From NCBI GenBank assembly GCA_038226175.1, contig JBBRQP010000135.1:1-5515 (forward strand): a DNA stretch of 5,515 bases. The letters are read 5' to 3'. Shown here in pieces: positions 5,307 through 5,515 of this stretch. Source of the stretch: JBBRQP01 sp038226175. GTDB lineage: Bacteria > Cyanobacteriota > Cyanobacteriia > Gloeobacterales > Anthocerotibacteraceae. The position numbers were made by a program, and so were the translations under genes. Below the pieces are notes generated by a model, which saw only the letters and a list, made by a program, of their open reading frames with translations, did not search any database and had not been told where the DNA came from. Each line of letters starts with the position of its first letter. The stretch's first letter is position 1.

Positions 5307-5374
5307 CTAGCCCCTGATCTTGGAATAGTTACTTAACATAACATCTATTCGAAAACAAGCCCGGGAATAGTCCT
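5307..5374. terminator. rep/mob convergent junction with alternating short inverted repeats
   Basis: With bases 1-69 this forms a 137-bp junction between the 3' ends of rep and mob on the closed circle. GAATAG (5323-5328), CTATTC (5345-5350) and GAATAG (5365-5370) are arranged so that the middle copy can pair with either neighbour, giving two exclusive 6-bp stems. GGAATAGT is also a direct repeat (5322-5329 and 5364-5371). A bidirectional terminator would be expected here; no strong stem followed by a T-run is seen, so the assignment is weak. Confidence 0.25.
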
Positions 5375-5515
5375 AAAACTAAGGGGGTGAAAAAGGGGAG
5401 AATGGGCGTGTTACCGATTGGGAACATGCGACTCGTTCGCTGCTTAGCGGCCTACTTTCGGCCCCTGCCGCTGGCCTACGTCGTACTGCCCCCGCAAGCT
5501 TTCCCGCACCGTGGC
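5375..5515. repeat. Terminal direct repeat, right copy (circularisation overlap)
   Basis: An exact second copy of the first 141 bases of the window, produced by linear representation of a circle. It should be trimmed before counting genes or computing size. Confidence 0.95.
5444..5515 (-). CDS. mob: 3' end of the MobV relaxase, duplicated by the contig overlap
   Basis: The last 23 codons and TAA stop of the relaxase at 70-1593, repeated because of the circular overlap. It is open at the window edge. It is not a second gene or a pseudogene and disappears once the circle is closed. Confidence 0.9.
   Translation of the reverse strand, partial: ATVRESLRGQYDVGQRQGPKVGR

Overview
The window is a complete small circular plasmid rather than a stretch of chromosome. 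Its first 141 bases are repeated exactly as its last 141 bases, which is what an assembler leaves when a circular molecule is written out linearly, so the unique circle is 5,374 bp. The host is probably a member of the Bacteroidota. The initiator protein resembles Bacteroidota Rep_3 proteins, two promoter elements of the TAnnTTTG type can be seen, the lipoprotein signals are of the Cys-Lys-Lys-Asp kind common there, and the C10 protease with an N-terminal Spi-type pro-domain is typical of that phylum. I cannot name the genus; an environmental Cytophagales-type host is a guess from the GC-rich relaxase.

Layout, clockwise. A GC-rich MobV (Pre/Mob) relaxase gene is read leftward (1593 to 70). 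In front of it lie a good Bacteroidota promoter and a perfect 16-bp inverted repeat that I propose as the core of oriT. A roughly 310-bp stretch without a convincing gene follows. Then comes an AT-richer two-gene cargo operon read rightward: a secreted lipoprotein pre-pro-peptidase of family C10 (streptopain-like, 2070-3377) and a 161-residue small lipoprotein of unknown function (3374-3859). The two genes overlap by the four bases ATGA. Two mutually exclusive hairpins follow (3869-3960). A pyrimidine-rich non-coding stretch leads into the replication origin: an inverted repeat, one perfect DnaA box and four 22-bp iterons. Next are a promoter/operator-like segment and the Rep_3 initiator gene (4374-5306). 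Rep and relaxase genes converge on a 137-bp junction that spans the circle closure.

How it works together: Rep binds the iterons with host DnaA to start theta-type replication. The relaxase nicks oriT so that a co-resident conjugative element can carry the plasmid; no mating-pair genes are present. The only cargo is the protease plus its translationally coupled small lipoprotein. The most interesting hypothesis is that this pair is a protease and cognate inhibitor (or accessory) module at the cell surface, spread by a minimal mobilizable plasmid. The protease family assignment is well supported by sequence motifs; the role of the small lipoprotein is inference from position only. No partition, resistance or classical toxin-antitoxin genes were recognised.
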